NCBI RefSeq assembly: GCF_902859705.1
Contig: NZ_CADIJO010000022.1
Location: forward strand, 28,229 to 92,228
Length of the DNA: 64,000 nt
Direction: 5' to 3'
From: Achromobacter deleyi
GTDB lineage: Bacteria > Pseudomonadota > Gammaproteobacteria > Burkholderiales > Burkholderiaceae_B
This document shows positions 61,146 through 64,000 of this stretch, one piece after another. The position numbers and the translations under genes are program-made. The notes beneath the pieces were generated by a model. It was not told where the DNA came from. It saw nothing but the letters and a program-made list of their open reading frames with translations, and did not search any database. The first letter of the stretch is position 1. Each line of letters starts with the position of its first letter.

Positions 61146-62114
61146 ATGACGCGCGCAGTTTCTCCGGGGACGACCCCGGCCTCTTCCTCGGCTTCTTCCC
61201 CGGCTTCTTCTCCTGTTCCGGCCCGCTATTTCCTGTTTCCGCTGCTGGCGGCGCTGATCTGGTCGGTCAACATGATCGTCACCAAGATGGCGGCGGACGT
61301 GATTTCACCGGCAGTCATCGGCTTTTATCGCTGGGCGCTGGCGGGCGTGGTGCTGACGCCGTTCGCGCTGCCGGGGGTGTGGCGCAACCGGCGCGTGGTG
61401 CTGCCCTACCTGCCGAAGTTCGCGGTGCTGGGCGGGCTGGGCATGGCGCTGTACCAGGGGCTGGCCTATGTGGCGGCGAGCAGCACCACGGCGACCAATA
61501 TGGGCATCATCACGGCGATGATTCCGCTGATGACGATCGCGGTGGGGGCGCTGGTGCTGCGCGAGCGGCCGTCGGCGATGGCACTGCTGGGCGGCCTGTT
61601 GTCGCTGGCGGGGCTGGCGCTGTTGATCGGCGAGGGCGATCCGGCGCGGCTGTTGTCGGTGGGCGCGAATCACGGCGACGTGCTGATGGGCCTGGGGGCG
61701 CTGGCGTATGCGCTGTACGGCGTGCTGTTGCGCCGCTGGGGCCTGCCGGTGGGGCCGTGGCAGTCGCTGTATGTGCAGGTGGCGTTCGGCGTGCTGTTCC
61801 AGCTGCCAGCCTTCCTGGTGGCGCCGGCCGCATCGCTCAATGGCGAGAACCTGCCGCTGGTGCTGTATGCGGCGATATTTCCGTCGCTGTTCGCGCCGTT
61901 CCTGTGGATGCAGGGGGTGCGGCACCTGGGGCCGAACCGCGCCAGCATGTTCCTGAACGTGATGCCGGTGGCCACGGTGGCGATCGCGGCGCTGTTCCTG
62001 GACGAGAAGCCGCACCTGTTCCATATCGTGGGCGGCGCCATGGCGCTGGCGGGGGTGATGCTGGCGCAGATGCGCGCGCCGTTCGCCGGGGGCAAGCCCG
62101 CCGCGCAAGGCTGA
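61146..62114 (+). CDS. EamA-family (DMT) transporter
   Basis: A 322-residue inner membrane protein with 10 hydrophobic segments in two EamA repeats (FLFPLLAALIWSVNMIVTKMAAD and DVLMGLGALAYALYGVLLRRW). The N-terminus is a 20-residue Ser/Ala/Pro run before the first segment. DMT proteins export amino acids or metabolites. The neighbouring AraC gene likely regulates it. Substrate unknown. Confidence 0.88.
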   Translation: MTRAVSPGTTPASSSASSPASSPVPARYFLFPLLAALIWSVNMIVTKMAADVISPAVIGFYRWALAGVVLTPFALPGVWRNRRVVLPYLPKFAVLGGLGMALYQGLAYVAASSTTATNMGIITAMIPLMTIAVGALVLRERPSAMALLGGLLSLAGLALLIGEGDPARLLSVGANHGDVLMGLGALAYALYGVLLRRWGLPVGPWQSLYVQVAFGVLFQLPAFLVAPAASLNGENLPLVLYAAIFPSLFAPFLWMQGVRHLGPNRASMFLNVMPVATVAIAALFLDEKPHLFHIVGGAMALAGVMLAQMRAPFAGGKPAAQG

Positions 62115-62180
62115 CGCGCGCCTGTCAGGGTTCCGGCCTACAATCAACGGTTCATCAGCTTTCTTACCCTATACGAGCCC

Positions 62181-63854
<1,674 letters not shown>

Positions 63855-63900
63855 TCCCGCCTGTAACGCAGTCCGAGAAATCCCGGCCGATGTGAACTGA

Positions 63901-63942
63901 CCCCCGAAAGTTGGACTTTGATCCAACCTTCGGGGGTTTTTT
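63901..63942 (+). terminator. Intrinsic terminator formed by the IS end
   Basis: CCCCCGAAAGTTGGA at 63901-63915 pairs with TCCAACCTTCGGGGG at 63922-63936 (one A/C interruption), followed by six T (63937-63942). It would stop read-through from ettA into the transposase gene, a common IS self-protection feature. Confidence 0.75.
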
Positions 63943-63944
63943 GC

Positions 63945-64000
63945 ATGGCAAAGTACGACGAGCAGTTCAAGCTGGACGCTGTCCGGCGGTATCTGTCTGA
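63945..64000 (+). CDS. IS3-family transposase OrfA, N-terminal fragment
   Basis: Eighteen codons from the ATG at 63945 read MAKYDEQFKLDAVRRYLS, matching the start of helix-turn-helix OrfA proteins of IS3-group elements. The rest is beyond the window. It continues open at the edge. Confidence 0.75.
   Translation, partial: MAKYDEQFKLDAVRRYLS

Larger units (their letters stand above)
63893..64000 (+). mobile_element. Left end of an IS3-family insertion sequence, cut by the window edge
   Basis: The sequence starting TGAACTGACCCCCGAAAGTT at 63893 looks like the terminal repeat of IS3-group elements, and the first transposase reading frame begins 52 bases inside. It is 38 bases after the ettA stop, so it has inserted just downstream of the gene without breaking it. 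The right end lies outside the window. Confidence 0.8.

Overview
The window looks like a chromosomal segment of a GC-rich (by eye mid-60s %) betaproteobacterium of the Alcaligenaceae, most like Achromobacter or Bordetella. This rests on the density of LysR/IclR/MarR-controlled aromatic catabolism, multiple ABC uptake systems, C/G-ending codons, a double-length UvrA and the general style of intergenic hairpins. I saw no rRNA, tRNA or CRISPR. The only mobile element recognised is the left end of an IS3-family insertion at the right edge.

Layout. 1-6.4 kb: maleylacetate reductase with a divergent LysR regulator, then purU, an L-2-hydroxyglutarate-oxidase-like flavoprotein, a flavin reductase, pdxH, a ChaC-type cyclotransferase and an MFS transporter. 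8.1-12.6 kb: MacA-MacB-outer membrane factor tripartite efflux operon. 13.2 kb: tcdA. 14.1-17.2 kb: Rieske oxygenase (two subunits) plus ferredoxin under a divergent NahR-like LysR. 17.2-21.3 kb: FecI-FecR-TonB receptor iron uptake cassette behind a Fur-box-like site. 21.4-29.0 kb: pabC-like gene, pabB and a 1919-residue tandem UvrA. 29.2-31.6 kb: IclR, KDPG-type aldolase and sugar-acid kinase. 31.8-35.2 kb: a 42-residue basic protein, a repeat-rich gap, a LysR regulator and a GT2 glycosyltransferase.

35.2-52.6 kb is one long unidirectional block (minus strand): IorA, IorB, a ferredoxin-type reductase, Rieske oxygenase large and small subunits, a CoA ligase, a thiolase-like protein, a DUF35-SDR fusion, a cyclase-family hydrolase, an SDR, and a branched-chain-type ABC importer with a fused LivM-LivG. 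A divergent MarR gene sits at its head, and a sigma70-like promoter there is flanked by two GAAATTTCA boxes. The genes read as uptake, CoA activation, ring oxygenation and side-chain removal of an aromatic acid; the substrate is not identifiable from sequence alone. 53.6-59.2 kb is a complete dipeptide-type ABC importer. 59.6-63.9 kb holds an acidic hypothetical protein, AraC regulator, EamA exporter and ettA.

The most unusual signal is non-coding. Four dispersed structured elements lie at 12.7-13.1, 32.15-32.6, 32.7-33.0 (inverted) and 59.2-59.5 kb. Each has a conserved core of about 87 nt enclosed by long inverted-repeat arms whose sequence differs between copies or subfamilies yet stays self-complementary within each copy. 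A second hairpin in each element has an invariant tip (GGCCGCGCGGGCGGCC) on a basal stem that also changes between copies while remaining paired or nearly so. This is covariation visible by eye within one window.
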